A stretch of 64,000 bases of DNA from [Eubacterium] hominis (GTDB taxonomy: Bacteria > Bacillota_I > Bacilli_A > Erysipelotrichales > Erysipelotrichaceae), in NCBI GenBank assembly GCA_014337235.1, contig CP060636.1:3586912-3650911 (forward strand). The letters are read 5' to 3'. Every line of letters starts with the position of its first letter. Position 1 is the stretch's first letter. A model generated the notes under the pieces. The model was not told the DNA's origin, made no database searches, and saw nothing but the letters and a program-made list of their open reading frames with translations. The translations under genes and the position numbers were made by a program. Positions 25,974 to 35,281 of the stretch are shown one piece after another.

Positions 25974-26615
25974 TTATTTATATTTTGTATAAGCCTCATT
26001 TTGAAGCATTTTAAATTTTTCCAAATTATGAACATCATATGCGATATAATCATATCCGCATGCTTCCTGTACACTCATTTTATGGTCCATATCGTATGCG
26101 GTATATTTCACATTTTCTCTCAAACGAAAATGTCCAAAACTTACAGATGTGAAGATATAAGAATCCTCTGTATTTGCATTTAGCGCAGGCTTTAAAAACA
26201 TAATATATTCCTCATTTTCATGTAATGGGACAGCACCTTCAAAATAATAGGCATTTTCATCCCATATGACATCATCATATACAGAAATCGTTTGATTCAC
26301 ATCATATCCTTTATATACCTGCGTGATTTCACATTCATTGATCACACCTTTTCCAGCAAATCTCCTATCTATCATTTTGGCTTTCACAATAACCTCAGAA
26401 TGTTTTTCTATATCTGTAAGATCTGATACATCATAATCCCTCATAATATAATCAAATAGCTCTTTATAGCTTAAACAATCTTTTTCAGAGTACATTGATA
26501 ATTCTAATCGGTTATATTTATCATTTGTTAAATGTTCTTTCCCAGACCAGACAAACGCTAATACACCAACTATGATGATATACACAGCAAAACATCCAAT
26601 ACATAACTTTCTCAT
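25974..26615 (-). CDS. Membrane-anchored protein at the end of the ABC operon, unknown
   Basis: 213 residues. An N-terminal signal anchor (LCIGCFAVYIIIVGVLAFVW) is followed by an outside domain with beta-strand content: SEVIVKAKMIDRRFAGKGVINECEI and YKGYDVNQTISVYDD, then PLHENEEYIMFLKP. This strand pattern, a protein responding to a repeated INECEITQVYKG element, is seen in many Firmicute extracytoplasmic proteins without assigned role. It overlaps the ATPase gene by 4 bases, so it belongs to the exporter unit. Confidence 0.65.
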   Translation of the reverse strand: MRKLCIGCFAVYIIIVGVLAFVWSGKEHLTNDKYNRLELSMYSEKDCLSYKELFDYIMRDYDVSDLTDIEKHSEVIVKAKMIDRRFAGKGVINECEITQVYKGYDVNQTISVYDDVIWDENAYYFEGAVPLHENEEYIMFLKPALNANTEDSYIFTSVSFGHFRLRENVKYTAYDMDHKMSVQEACGYDYIAYDVHNLEKFKMLQNEAYTKYK

Positions 26616-27256
26616 ATGAACATCCCCTGATTTTCTATCAGCTTTCCCTGACTCATATAAAATATTTGATCACATATTTCTAAATCTTTTTCATTATGAC
26701 TGCTGATTAAAATCAGCTTGCCTTTTTCACGTTCTTCCTTCAAAATTTCATATAGATCCTGTACGCCTTCTTTATCAATTCCATTAAATGCCTCATCTAA
26801 TACGATGATTTTCTGGTTTTCCATCATCGCCTGAGCTAGACGTAAACGTTGTCGCATACCAAGAGAATAAGTTTTATATTTTTTATATTCATGCCCTTCT
26901 AAACCAAATTTTTTTAATTGTTGTTTAATCAGGATAGTATCCGGTTGATGATTGATACGATATAACAACATCAAATTATCAAAGCCACTCAGGTTGTCAT
27001 AAAACTCTGGATGCTCAATCAATGTCCCAAAAATGCGTAAATCGATATCATCATAGATAATTGATTTATGATCTAAAATAACATCCCCTTTGGTTGGTAA
27101 AATGATACCGGTAATCGCTTTAAACAACATGCTCTTTCCTGCACCATTTCTACCTGAAAAGCCATAGATATGCCCACTTGTTAAAGATAAATTGATATCC
27201 TCTAAAATGGTATATCCTTTTATGATTTTTGTATAATGTGTTACTTCTAATTCCAT
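26612..27256 (-). CDS. ABC transporter ATP-binding protein
   Basis: 214 residues, a minimal ATPase. Walker A SGRNGAGKSML, signature YSLGMRQRLRLAQAM, Walker B IIVLDEAFNGID, with Ala replacing the common Pro after the catalytic Glu, and H loop ISSHNEKDLE. No C-terminal extension. Encoded between two membrane proteins (27.3-28.7 kb) and an anchored protein. Together they look like a bacteriocin or lantibiotic self-protection type exporter, with the cargo unknown. Confidence 0.92.
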   Translation of the reverse strand: MELEVTHYTKIIKGYTILEDINLSLTSGHIYGFSGRNGAGKSMLFKAITGIILPTKGDVILDHKSIIYDDIDLRIFGTLIEHPEFYDNLSGFDNLMLLYRINHQPDTILIKQQLKKFGLEGHEYKKYKTYSLGMRQRLRLAQAMMENQKIIVLDEAFNGIDKEGVQDLYEILKEEREKGKLILISSHNEKDLEICDQIFYMSQGKLIENQGMFI

Positions 27257-27259
27257 ATG

Positions 27260-27883
27260 CTATCCCTCCAAAACCTTGTTTATATTTCCAATTTTATCTG
27301 TATGCTTCATAAGATAAACATACAATAAATACAGAACGCTGTTGAAACAGATGATCATACACAGCAATACAGCTATAGGATATACATATGGCAAAATCCA
27401 TAGTTTTGTAAAGAATGTGCTGATATTCAAATTTTCCAATATGAATTCTAACAATATGAATAATATAAAAAATAAAATATATCCATATATCTTTTGTTTA
27501 CAGAGAATACCTAATATTTTACAAAGATGATCTATGATGATGAAGATACCTGTATCAATCAATACATAGATGACAAAGTAATACATAGAATCAAATCTTA
27601 GTACAGCACTGTTCAACATCAATGCCATACATAAATACCATTTACATTTTAGTAACCATGTTTTTCTAACATATACAGAAATATTTTTATATCGAAAATA
27701 AAGCATTGGCCATATCTCTGTTTTTTCTAATATATATCCTGTTAAAAGAATAACCATGAATATTCCATAACGTGGAATCAGCATCGTATAAATATTGATA
27801 TATAATTCTATGTGATCGATAAAGATACATAAGAAGCAGGCAATGACCAACATCAGTTCAACATATCTTCTTGTAGGAATCAT
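27260..27883 (-). CDS. Polytopic membrane protein of the ABC operon
   Basis: 207 residues with about six hydrophobic helices and almost no soluble part, starting MIPTRRYVELMLVIACFLCI. No recognised motif. It overlaps the upstream membrane protein by 4 bases and lies 3 bases before the ATPase. Likely one half of the permease. Confidence 0.65.
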   Translation of the reverse strand: MIPTRRYVELMLVIACFLCIFIDHIELYINIYTMLIPRYGIFMVILLTGYILEKTEIWPMLYFRYKNISVYVRKTWLLKCKWYLCMALMLNSAVLRFDSMYYFVIYVLIDTGIFIIIDHLCKILGILCKQKIYGYILFFILFILLEFILENLNISTFFTKLWILPYVYPIAVLLCMIICFNSVLYLLYVYLMKHTDKIGNINKVLEG

Positions 27884-28695
27884 AAGAGTAAATCTTTCTT
27901 TTTAAACAGGAAAACACAAAGTGTGGCAATCCCAGACAGAAATAAAATAAAGTATAACAGTAAAGCATCTGATACATCAAAAACAGAATTTGGCTGTAAT
28001 TGCAGCATAATGGAAAGATGTGGGATTTTCAATATCATCGTAATAAATTCATCAACGATAATCAAAATCATACTGCTGAAATAAATAAGTATTCGTTTTT
28101 TAAACAGGAAGGATAAAGCATAAGATAGTCCTGCTAATAAGGCATAAATCATGGAAATATGTAGCATAAGCATGATGGAATACATCATGGGATTATCAAA
28201 TTTAAGTGTATCTAAGAACCACTTAGTGCTAACCTCCTGCATAAATGGCAAATCTGATCGATATGTTACCATATTACCATTACCAAAAATGATGGAAAAA
28301 CTGATATAATTCAAAAAGAAACAAAAGCACGATAGCAGGAAAACCAAAATGATACTTAAAAAATAACGAATTAATATATTTTTCATATAATCCATTCTTG
28401 TGTGAAGGAATGCACAGTTTCCCTGTTTCAATTCCATGAAAGTAGAATCAGCTAACAGCGTATTAAACAAAAATGGCAATCCAAAAATCAAAAAAGGCGC
28501 AATTCTTAAAAACGGATAGGTAAGTATAGATAAATAATCAGCACTTGGACAATTTTGTGTATATGCAATCCATTCATAATTTTTTATGAATACAATTAAG
28601 ATATCACTTAATGAAAAGATCATCAACGCACATAAAATAAAGTAAATCACCTTTTGTTTCTCTATTAACAATAAATTATATTTCCATATTTTCAT
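27880..28695 (-). CDS. ABC-2-like permease
   Basis: 271 residues, six predicted helices. The first is in MKIWKYNLLLIEKQKVIYF; a large outside loop (YEWIAYTQNCPSADYLSILT) and the cytoplasmic MELKQGNCAFLHTRMDYMKN resemble the coupling region of ABC-2 permeases. GGAGAATGAT precedes the ATG. First gene of a four-gene operon under the promoter at 28757-28784. Confidence 0.7.
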   Translation of the reverse strand: MKIWKYNLLLIEKQKVIYFILCALMIFSLSDILIVFIKNYEWIAYTQNCPSADYLSILTYPFLRIAPFLIFGLPFLFNTLLADSTFMELKQGNCAFLHTRMDYMKNILIRYFLSIILVFLLSCFCFFLNYISFSIIFGNGNMVTYRSDLPFMQEVSTKWFLDTLKFDNPMMYSIMLMLHISMIYALLAGLSYALSFLFKKRILIYFSSMILIIVDEFITMILKIPHLSIMLQLQPNSVFDVSDALLLYFILFLSGIATLCVFLFKKKDLLL

Positions 28696-28756
28696 ATCAT
28701 TCTCCTATACTGAATGATCAGCTTCCCCTTTTGTATGTAGCTTTCTTTATAGATAC

Positions 28757-28784
28757 ATGATATCATTTTACAAGTATTAGTCAA
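28757..28784 (-). promoter_or_regulatory. Promoter of the second ABC operon
   Basis: Minus-strand TTGACT, 16-base spacer, TATCAT. Each box has one mismatch to consensus. It lies about 60 bases before the permease gene. Confidence 0.7.
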
Positions 28785-28800
28785 GTGCTTTCAGGCATAC

Positions 28801-28836
28801 AAAAAAAGAAGATGCGCTAATACTTTGCATCTTCAC
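28801..28836 (-). terminator. Terminator of the suf operon
   Basis: Minus-strand stem GAAGATGC / GCATCTTC, 11-base loop, T7. It begins inside the last codons of the cyclo-ligase gene. Confidence 0.85.
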
Positions 28837-29341
28837 TAATGATTAGATCCATTGGGATATCATGTGGATAAACATCTAATTGAGGAAACTTCTGGCATTC
28901 AAATGCAACACCAATTTTCATTCCCTGATAATCTTTTAAATAGCGATCATAGTATCCTTTGCCATGTCCCATACGATGCCTTTGTGCATCAAACGCAACC
29001 ATAGGCACAATGATCATATCTATTTCATTTTTATCAATGATTTTGGCATTGACTGGTTCTAAAATCCCATAATGGCTTTTTTTGAATACTGTATTTTCAT
29101 CCACAAGATAAAAGCTCATTTGATAATCGCCATCACATACTGGTACACAACATGTGATATCCGCTTGTTTTAAAAGTTTTGTGATATCCACCTCATGACC
29201 ATATGCCATATATATACCAACAATGCCTTTTAGATAAGGTTCAAGATTCTTTAAAATGGTTTCACTTTTTATTTGAACTTCTTTCATACTCAAAGCATTT
29301 CGCTTTGTATAAGCAATTTCACGTTTATCCAATAGAATCAC
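28817..29341 (-). CDS. 5-formyltetrahydrofolate cyclo-ligase
   Basis: Converts 5-formyl-THF to 5,10-methenyl-THF using ATP. 174 residues with the family signature [12 protein letters not shown] and the basic N-terminal [14 protein letters not shown]. It starts with GTG at 29341 (a TTG at 29332 is possible), overlapping the end of sufB by 17 bases with no good ribosome site. Translation probably depends on sufB. Being last in the suf operon is unusual but tightly packed. Confidence 0.93.
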   Translation of the reverse strand: MILLDKREIAYTKRNALSMKEVQIKSETILKNLEPYLKGIVGIYMAYGHEVDITKLLKQADITCCVPVCDGDYQMSFYLVDENTVFKKSHYGILEPVNAKIIDKNEIDMIIVPMVAFDAQRHRMGHGKGYYDRYLKDYQGMKIGVAFECQKFPQLDVYPHDIPMDLIISEDAKY

Positions 29342-30725
29342 TCATATCTAATTTTAATAACTGGTTTAATTCGACTGCATATTCCATTGGCAGCTCTCTT
29401 GTGAACGGTTCTAAAAATCCCATAACGATCATTTCAGTAGCCTGTGCTCTAGTAAGTCCTCGACTCATCAGATAGAATAATTGTTCCTCACTGATATTTG
29501 ATACCGTGGCTTCATGCTCGATTTGAGAAGTTAAATTCTTAGATTTGTTTGTAGGAATCGTATCACTGCGGCTTTGTTTATCCAGAATCAATGTATCACA
29601 TTCTACCTTGCTTTTCGCATGTTCTGCATTTGGTGAATGATAGACAAGTCCTCGATAATTGACTTCCCCGCCATTTCTCGATACGGATTTACTAATAATA
29701 TTACTATAAGTATTTGGCGCAAGGTGGATCATTTTCGCACCAGCATCCTGTACCTGATTTTTTCCAGCGACTGCAATGGAAATACATGTACCCTTCGCAT
29801 ATGGTTCAGCCAAGATACAGGCAGGATATTTCATATTGATATGAGAACCAATATTACCATCGATCCATTCCATGCTTCCATTCTCCAATACTTTTGCACG
29901 CTTTGTGACAAGATTCAATATATTATCACTCCAGTTTTGAACGGTTGAATAACGACATCTTGCATTTTTATGCACAAAAATCTCTACGACAGCCGCATGT
30001 AAAGAATCTTTGGAATAAATCGGTGCTGTACAGCCTTCTACATAGTGTACATCCGCACCTTCATCCACGATGATCAGTGTTCTTTCAAACTGTCCCATGC
30101 TTTCGGTATTGATACGGAAATAAGATTGTAGTGGTTTATCCAGATGTACCCCTTTTGGCACATAGATAAAACTTCCTCCACTCCATACACAGCTGTTTAA
30201 TGCCGCAAATTTGTTATCTGTATAAGGAACCAGTTTCCCAAAGTATTGTTTAAATAATTCTGGATGCTTTTTAAGTGCGGTATCTGTATCTAAGAAGATT
30301 ACACCTTTTTCTTCTACTTCTTCCAACATATTGTGATAAACAGCTTCACTATCATATTGTGTCGTAACACCAGCTAAAAACTCTTTTTCTGCTTCTGGGA
30401 TACCCAGTTTATCAAAAGTATCTTTGATAGTTTCTGGTACATCATCCCAGCTTTTTTCAGTTTTATCACTTGGTTTTATGTAATATGTATAATCATCAAA
30501 ATCTAAAACACTTAAATCCGGTCCCCAGTCTTGAATCTCCATGCTTTCAAACTTTTCAAATGCCTGAAGACGATATTCTCTCATCCAGTCAGGCTCTTGT
30601 TTGATTCTACTAATTTCAAGAACCGTTTCTCTTGTCAAACCTTTATTGGTTTTATAAACACTGGTATCCTTGTCATGGAAACCATATTTATATTCTTCAT
30701 TATTTGGGATGTTATTATTTTCCAT
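29325..30725 (-). CDS. sufB: Fe-S assembly scaffold SufB
   Basis: Component of the SufBC2D scaffold on which Fe-S clusters are built. 466 residues with the SufB/SufD beta-helix. Typical stretches are [39 protein letters not shown] and the C-terminal [20 protein letters not shown]. The Cys in EGCTAPI matches the cluster-related Cys of SufB, and ERAK-type helices follow. The ATG at 30725 has GAGG 6 bases before it; the one at 30731 has none. Last core gene of sufCDSUB. Confidence 0.97.
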   Translation of the reverse strand: MENNNIPNNEEYKYGFHDKDTSVYKTNKGLTRETVLEISRIKQEPDWMREYRLQAFEKFESMEIQDWGPDLSVLDFDDYTYYIKPSDKTEKSWDDVPETIKDTFDKLGIPEAEKEFLAGVTTQYDSEAVYHNMLEEVEEKGVIFLDTDTALKKHPELFKQYFGKLVPYTDNKFAALNSCVWSGGSFIYVPKGVHLDKPLQSYFRINTESMGQFERTLIIVDEGADVHYVEGCTAPIYSKDSLHAAVVEIFVHKNARCRYSTVQNWSDNILNLVTKRAKVLENGSMEWIDGNIGSHINMKYPACILAEPYAKGTCISIAVAGKNQVQDAGAKMIHLAPNTYSNIISKSVSRNGGEVNYRGLVYHSPNAEHAKSKVECDTLILDKQSRSDTIPTNKSKNLTSQIEHEATVSNISEEQLFYLMSRGLTRAQATEMIVMGFLEPFTRELPMEYAVELNQLLKLDMSDSIG

Positions 30726-31167
30726 TTTCATCCTCGCTTTCTTCGATCATCTGCTGCATTGCTTTCCAGCCAATGGTTGCACATTTGATACGGTTGGCTT
30801 GTTTACCAACATTATAGAATGCCACAGCTTCTTCTAATAATTCTTCATCATAAGGTTTATTATCAATCATATTAAAATAATTCTCAATGATTGCTTTGGC
30901 TTCTTCTAGGGTTTTTCCCTGAAGCAGTTCACTCATAATGGAGGTGGAAGCTGTGGAAATGGTACATGCTTCTCCATCGAAACGTATATCTTCCACAACT
31001 CCATCTTTGATTTTGCTTTGTACATAGATATCATCGATACAAGAATCACTTGCCATGTGTTTTTCGTGGTATTCAGGGTTCTTGCATAATTCATGATTTC
31101 TTGGATATTCATAATGATCCATAATAATCTGACGTAAGATCATAGGATCTTTTAATAAATCTGACAT
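30715..31167 (-). CDS. sufU: SufU, zinc-dependent sulfur acceptor
   Basis: SufU accepts persulfide from SufS in Gram-positives. 150 residues, IscU fold, with three Cys ligands in [16 protein letters not shown] and IKCATIGW, plus the Asp of the SufU zinc site (SCIDDIYV). The insertion relative to IscU ([19 protein letters not shown]) is the SufU hallmark. It overlaps sufB by 11 bases. AGGAGG precedes the ATG. Confidence 0.95.
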   Translation of the reverse strand: MSDLLKDPMILRQIIMDHYEYPRNHELCKNPEYHEKHMASDSCIDDIYVQSKIKDGVVEDIRFDGEACTISTASTSIMSELLQGKTLEEAKAIIENYFNMIDNKPYDEELLEEAVAFYNVGKQANRIKCATIGWKAMQQMIEESEDENGK

Positions 31168-31180
31168 CGCTTACGACCTC

Positions 31181-32413
31181 CTAAAAGAATACATCAATAC
31201 ATGCTTCCATCGTAGCTTTTCTACATACATCAAGGAAACGGTCAATATCTTCCTTAGATGTATAGAAATATAAGGATGCACGTACCGTAGCACTGGTTCC
31301 CAGTACTTCATTTAATAATTTCGCACAATGCTGTCCTGTTCTTACCGCAATGCCATTGGCATTAAAGAAAGAACCAACATCCTGTGCAAATACACCTTTT
31401 ACATTAAAGGTAATAATCCCTGTATCATTGTTTTCATTATAGATAATGATATGATCCATCTTTTTCATTTCTGACACTGCATAATCACGCAGTTGTTTTT
31501 CATAGGCATGAATATTTTCTTTACCCAGTGCATTGATATAATCAATTGCCGCATGTAAACCAAATACACCTTCAATTGGCTGTGTACCACTTTCAAATTT
31601 CAAAGGAGCATCCTTCAACAACACATCTCCACATGCATTGAAGCGGGCATTGCTTTCCCCACCATATAATAAAGGATCCATTGCTTCTAATAATTCATAT
31701 TTGCCATATAATACACCAATCCCAGTTGGTCCACACATTTTATGTGCAGAGAATGCCAGAAAATCGCAATCTAAATCTTTCACATCCACAGGAATATGTG
31801 GAACACTTTGTGCACCATCCACAACTACGATTGCACCATAGCGATGTGCCAGAGCACAGATTTCTTTGATTGGCACAAGATTTCCCAATACATTGGTAAT
31901 TTGCGCTAAAGCGATGACTTTGACATTGTCATTCATCATATATTCTATATTTTCAACGGTAATTCTGCCTTCTTCATCTAAGGGAATATATTCCATAACA
32001 GCGCCTGTTTCCTGCGCCACTTTCATCCATGGAAGTACACAAGAAGCATGTTCTGCCTCACTGCTCAAAATGATATCGCCTTCAGATAAAAACTTTCGTC
32101 CATATCCAAACGCAACGGTATTCAAGCCTTCACTTGCGCCGCTGGTATATACGATTTCATTAACATCCGCATGGATAAAATCCGCAACCACCTGTCGTGT
32201 ACCTTCAAATTCTTGATCGACAAAATAGCTTAAATCGTAATCCCCACGATGGGCATTGGTTGAATAATTCTCATAATAATTGCAGACAGCATCAATCACA
32301 CTTCTTGGTTTTAATGTTGTCGCCCCATTGTCTAAATACACAAGTGGGTGCTGCTGCATCATTTTTCCCTGCAGCATAGGAAAGTCTTTACGGACTTCTT
32401 CTATATTACGCAT
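31181..32413 (-). CDS. sufS: Cysteine desulfurase SufS
   Basis: PLP enzyme that mobilises sulfur from Cys. 410 residues: N-terminal VYLDNGATTLKPRSV, PLP-binding THRG-like region TNAHRGDYDLS, PLP lysine in FSAHKMCGPTGIGVL, active-site Cys in RTGQHCAKLL within the short group-II loop. It overlaps the end of sufD by 8 bases and passes sulfur to SufU encoded 13 bases downstream. Confidence 0.97.
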   Translation of the reverse strand: MRNIEEVRKDFPMLQGKMMQQHPLVYLDNGATTLKPRSVIDAVCNYYENYSTNAHRGDYDLSYFVDQEFEGTRQVVADFIHADVNEIVYTSGASEGLNTVAFGYGRKFLSEGDIILSSEAEHASCVLPWMKVAQETGAVMEYIPLDEEGRITVENIEYMMNDNVKVIALAQITNVLGNLVPIKEICALAHRYGAIVVVDGAQSVPHIPVDVKDLDCDFLAFSAHKMCGPTGIGVLYGKYELLEAMDPLLYGGESNARFNACGDVLLKDAPLKFESGTQPIEGVFGLHAAIDYINALGKENIHAYEKQLRDYAVSEMKKMDHIIIYNENNDTGIITFNVKGVFAQDVGSFFNANGIAVRTGQHCAKLLNEVLGTSATVRASLYFYTSKEDIDRFLDVCRKATMEACIDVFF

Positions 32414-33206
32414 GTAATCCCACCTTTGTTTCTATTTCATTTTTTAATTCTGCCGCAAGCTTTTCATCATCTAATACGGTAGTGATTGGCATCATATAGC
32501 CAATCGTTAATAAACCTAATGCCTGTTCACGTGTCAAGCCTCTTGACTGCAGATAATATAATTGATTTTCATCCGGCTGTCCAAGGGTTGTCGCATGACT
32601 TGCTTTTACATCGTTTTCATCAATCAAAAGCAATGGAATAACTTCACTGCTTTGCTGATTGCTTAAGGTAAGCACTCTACTTGCCTGATGTGATGCGCTA
32701 TCATGTGCACCTTTCACAATTTTGCCACAAGCCTCCATAGAATAATCTCCATGCTCCTTGATTACTGCATAATTTTCAATCAAACCGCTTGTATAAGGCA
32801 CTTCATGAACACATAAGACATGGTAGTGTTTCTTGCTTTGCGCAATGCATACATTCATTAAATGAGCATCTGCACCTGTTTCTTTTAGATATACTTTATT
32901 ATCTGCCAAAACAACGCCATCCTCTATTTCCAGATACCCAAGTGTTAAGTGTGCATCTTTATAGATTTCACTTACATCATCCATCTTCATCTGTGATACT
33001 TCATTACGAAGCAATACATGTGTCTGACTGCCTTCTTCACAAATGAAACGACTCTTTACCTGTGCATCCTTTCCACTATATGTAATTGATAAGGAAACGT
33101 TTCTATGTTTACCTATATGAAAGATGAATTCTTGTTCTCCATGTACATCAAAGTGATGAGAAGAAAATCCGTTTTCTTCAATTCTGATTTCCTTGATCTC
33201 ACTCAT
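32406..33206 (-). CDS. sufD: Fe-S assembly protein SufD
   Basis: Partner of SufB and SufC. 266 residues, shorter than the typical 350-430 because the N-terminal helical part is reduced. The beta-helix and end are recognisable: GKIVKGAHDSASHQASRVLTL, LIDENDVKASHATTLGQPDE and the C-terminal YYLQSRGLTREQALGLLTIG, which mirrors SufB. AAAGGAGTATAGCT precedes the ATG. Lies between sufC and sufS. Confidence 0.94.
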   Translation of the reverse strand: MSEIKEIRIEENGFSSHHFDVHGEQEFIFHIGKHRNVSLSITYSGKDAQVKSRFICEEGSQTHVLLRNEVSQMKMDDVSEIYKDAHLTLGYLEIEDGVVLADNKVYLKETGADAHLMNVCIAQSKKHYHVLCVHEVPYTSGLIENYAVIKEHGDYSMEACGKIVKGAHDSASHQASRVLTLSNQQSSEVIPLLLIDENDVKASHATTLGQPDENQLYYLQSRGLTREQALGLLTIGYMMPITTVLDDEKLAAELKNEIETKVGLHA

Positions 33207-33208
33207 AG

Positions 33209-34021
33209 CTATACTCCTTTAGCTGCACATGAACCAAGCAGTTCTACCTTTTTTTCTTCTTCCTTCACTACATGAACATCGTATTCTTTTTCAATCCAGT
33301 CATAGCCCTGCTGATCGATTTTATCCACAAGCTCTTTCCCACCGCTGACAACGATTTTTCCATCTACCAGCACATGCGCATGCGTTGGTTTTAATAAATC
33401 CAGGAAACGAGCATAGTGAGATACAACCACAAGTCCTAAATCCTGTGTTTCTTTCATATCATTAACAGCGTCAGCCACGATTTTTAACGCATCTACATCC
33501 AGCCCACTGTCGATTTCATCCAGCATCGCAATACTTGGTTTTAACATTTTCATCTGTACGATTTCATTACGTTTCTTTTCACCACCGGAAAATCCTTCAT
33601 TTAAGAAACGATGTGCCAAATCTTCTTTCATTTCCATCTGTTTGATGGTTTTTTCCATTTCTTTGATAAAGCTGAATAATGGAATCGGACGTTCTCTTCT
33701 GGCATTGATTGCCGCACGTAAAAAATCAGAATTTGTTACACCGCTGATTTCACTTGGATATTGCATACCTAGAAACAGACCAGCACGGCTTCTTTCATCC
33801 ACTTCCATCGCCAATACATCCTTGCCATCAAGCAGAATACTTCCTTCACTGATATGGAACTTTGGATTTCCCATAATTGCCGCTAACAGCGTACTTTTTC
33901 CATTCCCGTTAGGTCCCATCAGCGCATGGGTTTCTTTACTGTTGATTGTAAGATTTAATCCTTTTAATATCGCTTTTCCATCCACATCTACGTGTAGATT
34001 TTTTATTTCAAGACAACTCAT
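33209..34021 (-). CDS. sufC: Fe-S assembly ATPase SufC
   Basis: ABC-type ATPase of the SufBCD complex. 270 residues: Walker A GPNGNGKSTL, signature FSGGEKKRNEI, Walker B AMLDEIDSGLDVDAL, H loop VVSHYARFLD. The C-terminal extension (EYDVHVVKEEEKKVE) is slightly longer than usual. The ATG at 34021 has AAAGGA 8 bases upstream; the open frame to 34078 crosses the promoter. First gene of the operon. Confidence 0.96.
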   Translation of the reverse strand: MSCLEIKNLHVDVDGKAILKGLNLTINSKETHALMGPNGNGKSTLLAAIMGNPKFHISEGSILLDGKDVLAMEVDERSRAGLFLGMQYPSEISGVTNSDFLRAAINARRERPIPLFSFIKEMEKTIKQMEMKEDLAHRFLNEGFSGGEKKRNEIVQMKMLKPSIAMLDEIDSGLDVDALKIVADAVNDMKETQDLGLVVVSHYARFLDLLKPTHAHVLVDGKIVVSGGKELVDKIDQQGYDWIEKEYDVHVVKEEEKKVELLGSCAAKGV

Positions 34022-34049
34022 TGTCATCATCCTTTCATTTCCTTGTATT

Positions 34050-34078
34050 ATTCTACCAAAAAATCTAACGTTTAACAA
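34050..34078 (-). promoter_or_regulatory. suf operon promoter
   Basis: Minus-strand TTGTTA, 17-base spacer, TAGAAT, about 30 bases before sufC. No Fur- or SufR/IscR-like dyad was recognised nearby. Confidence 0.7.
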
Positions 34079-34202
34079 TCAAAACGATTATCCATTTTCA
34101 TACATTTCTTCCATATTTAAAAAAACTGTAGAATCCTAAGGGATGACATCTGAGGATTGTATGAACATTTCATGGGAAATTACGTGAAAAATGCGTAAAA
34201 AA

Positions 34203-34231
34203 TTGCAATTCATACGCAGATAATTTATAAT
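34203..34231 (+). promoter_or_regulatory. Promoter of the prsA-like pair
   Basis: TTGCAA, 17-base spacer, TATAAT. The -35 lies in GCGTAAAAAATTGCAATTCATACGC, whose ends (GCGTA / TACGC) are complementary, perhaps an operator. Confidence 0.7.
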
Positions 34232-34257
34232 ATTACGGTACGACTTAGGAGGCCTAT

Positions 34258-35268
34258 ATGATAGAAATATTAAAGAAACAATGGTTTGTGGTTCTAGTCG
34301 CAGTAATCTTTATCGGATTTGCGATATACTGTGTCTATGATACAAACAAAGGAAAACTTCCTGGAAAGAAAGTAGATGGCAAAGAAGTTGTTGCCACAAT
34401 GAAGGATTACACATTGACAGCAGATGATTTGTATACAAGTTTATACAAAGAAAACAATGGTGCTCAAACTTTGTATATCCGTTTCCAGAATCTAGTAATT
34501 GATGAATCTGTAAAAACTGATGATGCATTGAAAACACGTGCAGATGAAATCGCAAAAACTTTACAGAGTCAGGCAGAATCAATGGCAAGTTATTACAGCA
34601 CAACAGCAGAAACGTTAATTGCCAGTCAGTTAAAGAGCTATGGCTTTGAAGAAGATGATCTTGACGGTTATGCATTAATGGCTGCGAAAAACGAAAAATT
34701 AAGAGATGCTTACATCGATGCTCACAAAGATGAATTATTAACACCATTCTATAAGGATAAAAAACCACGTGTGGTATCCCACATCCTAATTAAAGTAGCT
34801 GATGTAAATAATCCAACTAAAGAAGAACAGAAGAAAATTGATGAAGTAGAGAAAGCATTAAAAGATGGCACTGATTTTGCGGAAGTTGCTAAAAAATACA
34901 GTGATGATACAGGAAGTAAAGATAACGGTGGATATATCGGCTATGTAGACAGCACCAATCCATCCAAGCTTGTACAAAGCTTTGTAGATGCCTCATTAAA
35001 ACTGACAAAAGATGGTGAAGTTAGTGGCTGGGTAAAAGAAAGCAATGACAGCTACAGTGGATGGCATATGATCAAAGCTGATAAAGCTCAGTTAGATACC
35101 TTATTAAAGGATAAAGATGTGAAAAACCAGATTTATTCATCTATCGCATCATCCAGCAATGACATGTCTTTCAAATATATTTGGGAAGCAGCAAAAAAAT
35201 TAGATATCAAATACGCAAATGATGATGTCAAGAAAGATATCATGAACTACATGGGCGTAGAAGAATAG
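34258..35268 (+). CDS. PrsA-like membrane-anchored peptidyl-prolyl isomerase
   Basis: Extracytoplasmic foldase, 336 residues. The N-terminal anchor is VVLVAVIFIGFAIYCVYD; no lipobox, so it is membrane-anchored rather than a lipoprotein. A SurA_N-like helical part (residues 45-165) precedes a parvulin domain at about 172-275 with the key His in VVSHILIKV, TDFAEVAKKYSDDTGSKDNGGYIGYV, and FVDASLKL to SGWHMIKAD. Active-site residues look intact. The ribosome site is AGGAGG. Helps secreted proteins fold after export. Confidence 0.9.
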   Translation: MIEILKKQWFVVLVAVIFIGFAIYCVYDTNKGKLPGKKVDGKEVVATMKDYTLTADDLYTSLYKENNGAQTLYIRFQNLVIDESVKTDDALKTRADEIAKTLQSQAESMASYYSTTAETLIASQLKSYGFEEDDLDGYALMAAKNEKLRDAYIDAHKDELLTPFYKDKKPRVVSHILIKVADVNNPTKEEQKKIDEVEKALKDGTDFAEVAKKYSDDTGSKDNGGYIGYVDSTNPSKLVQSFVDASLKLTKDGEVSGWVKESNDSYSGWHMIKADKAQLDTLLKDKDVKNQIYSSIASSSNDMSFKYIWEAAKKLDIKYANDDVKKDIMNYMGVEE

Positions 35269-35281
35269 GAGGCATACGACA

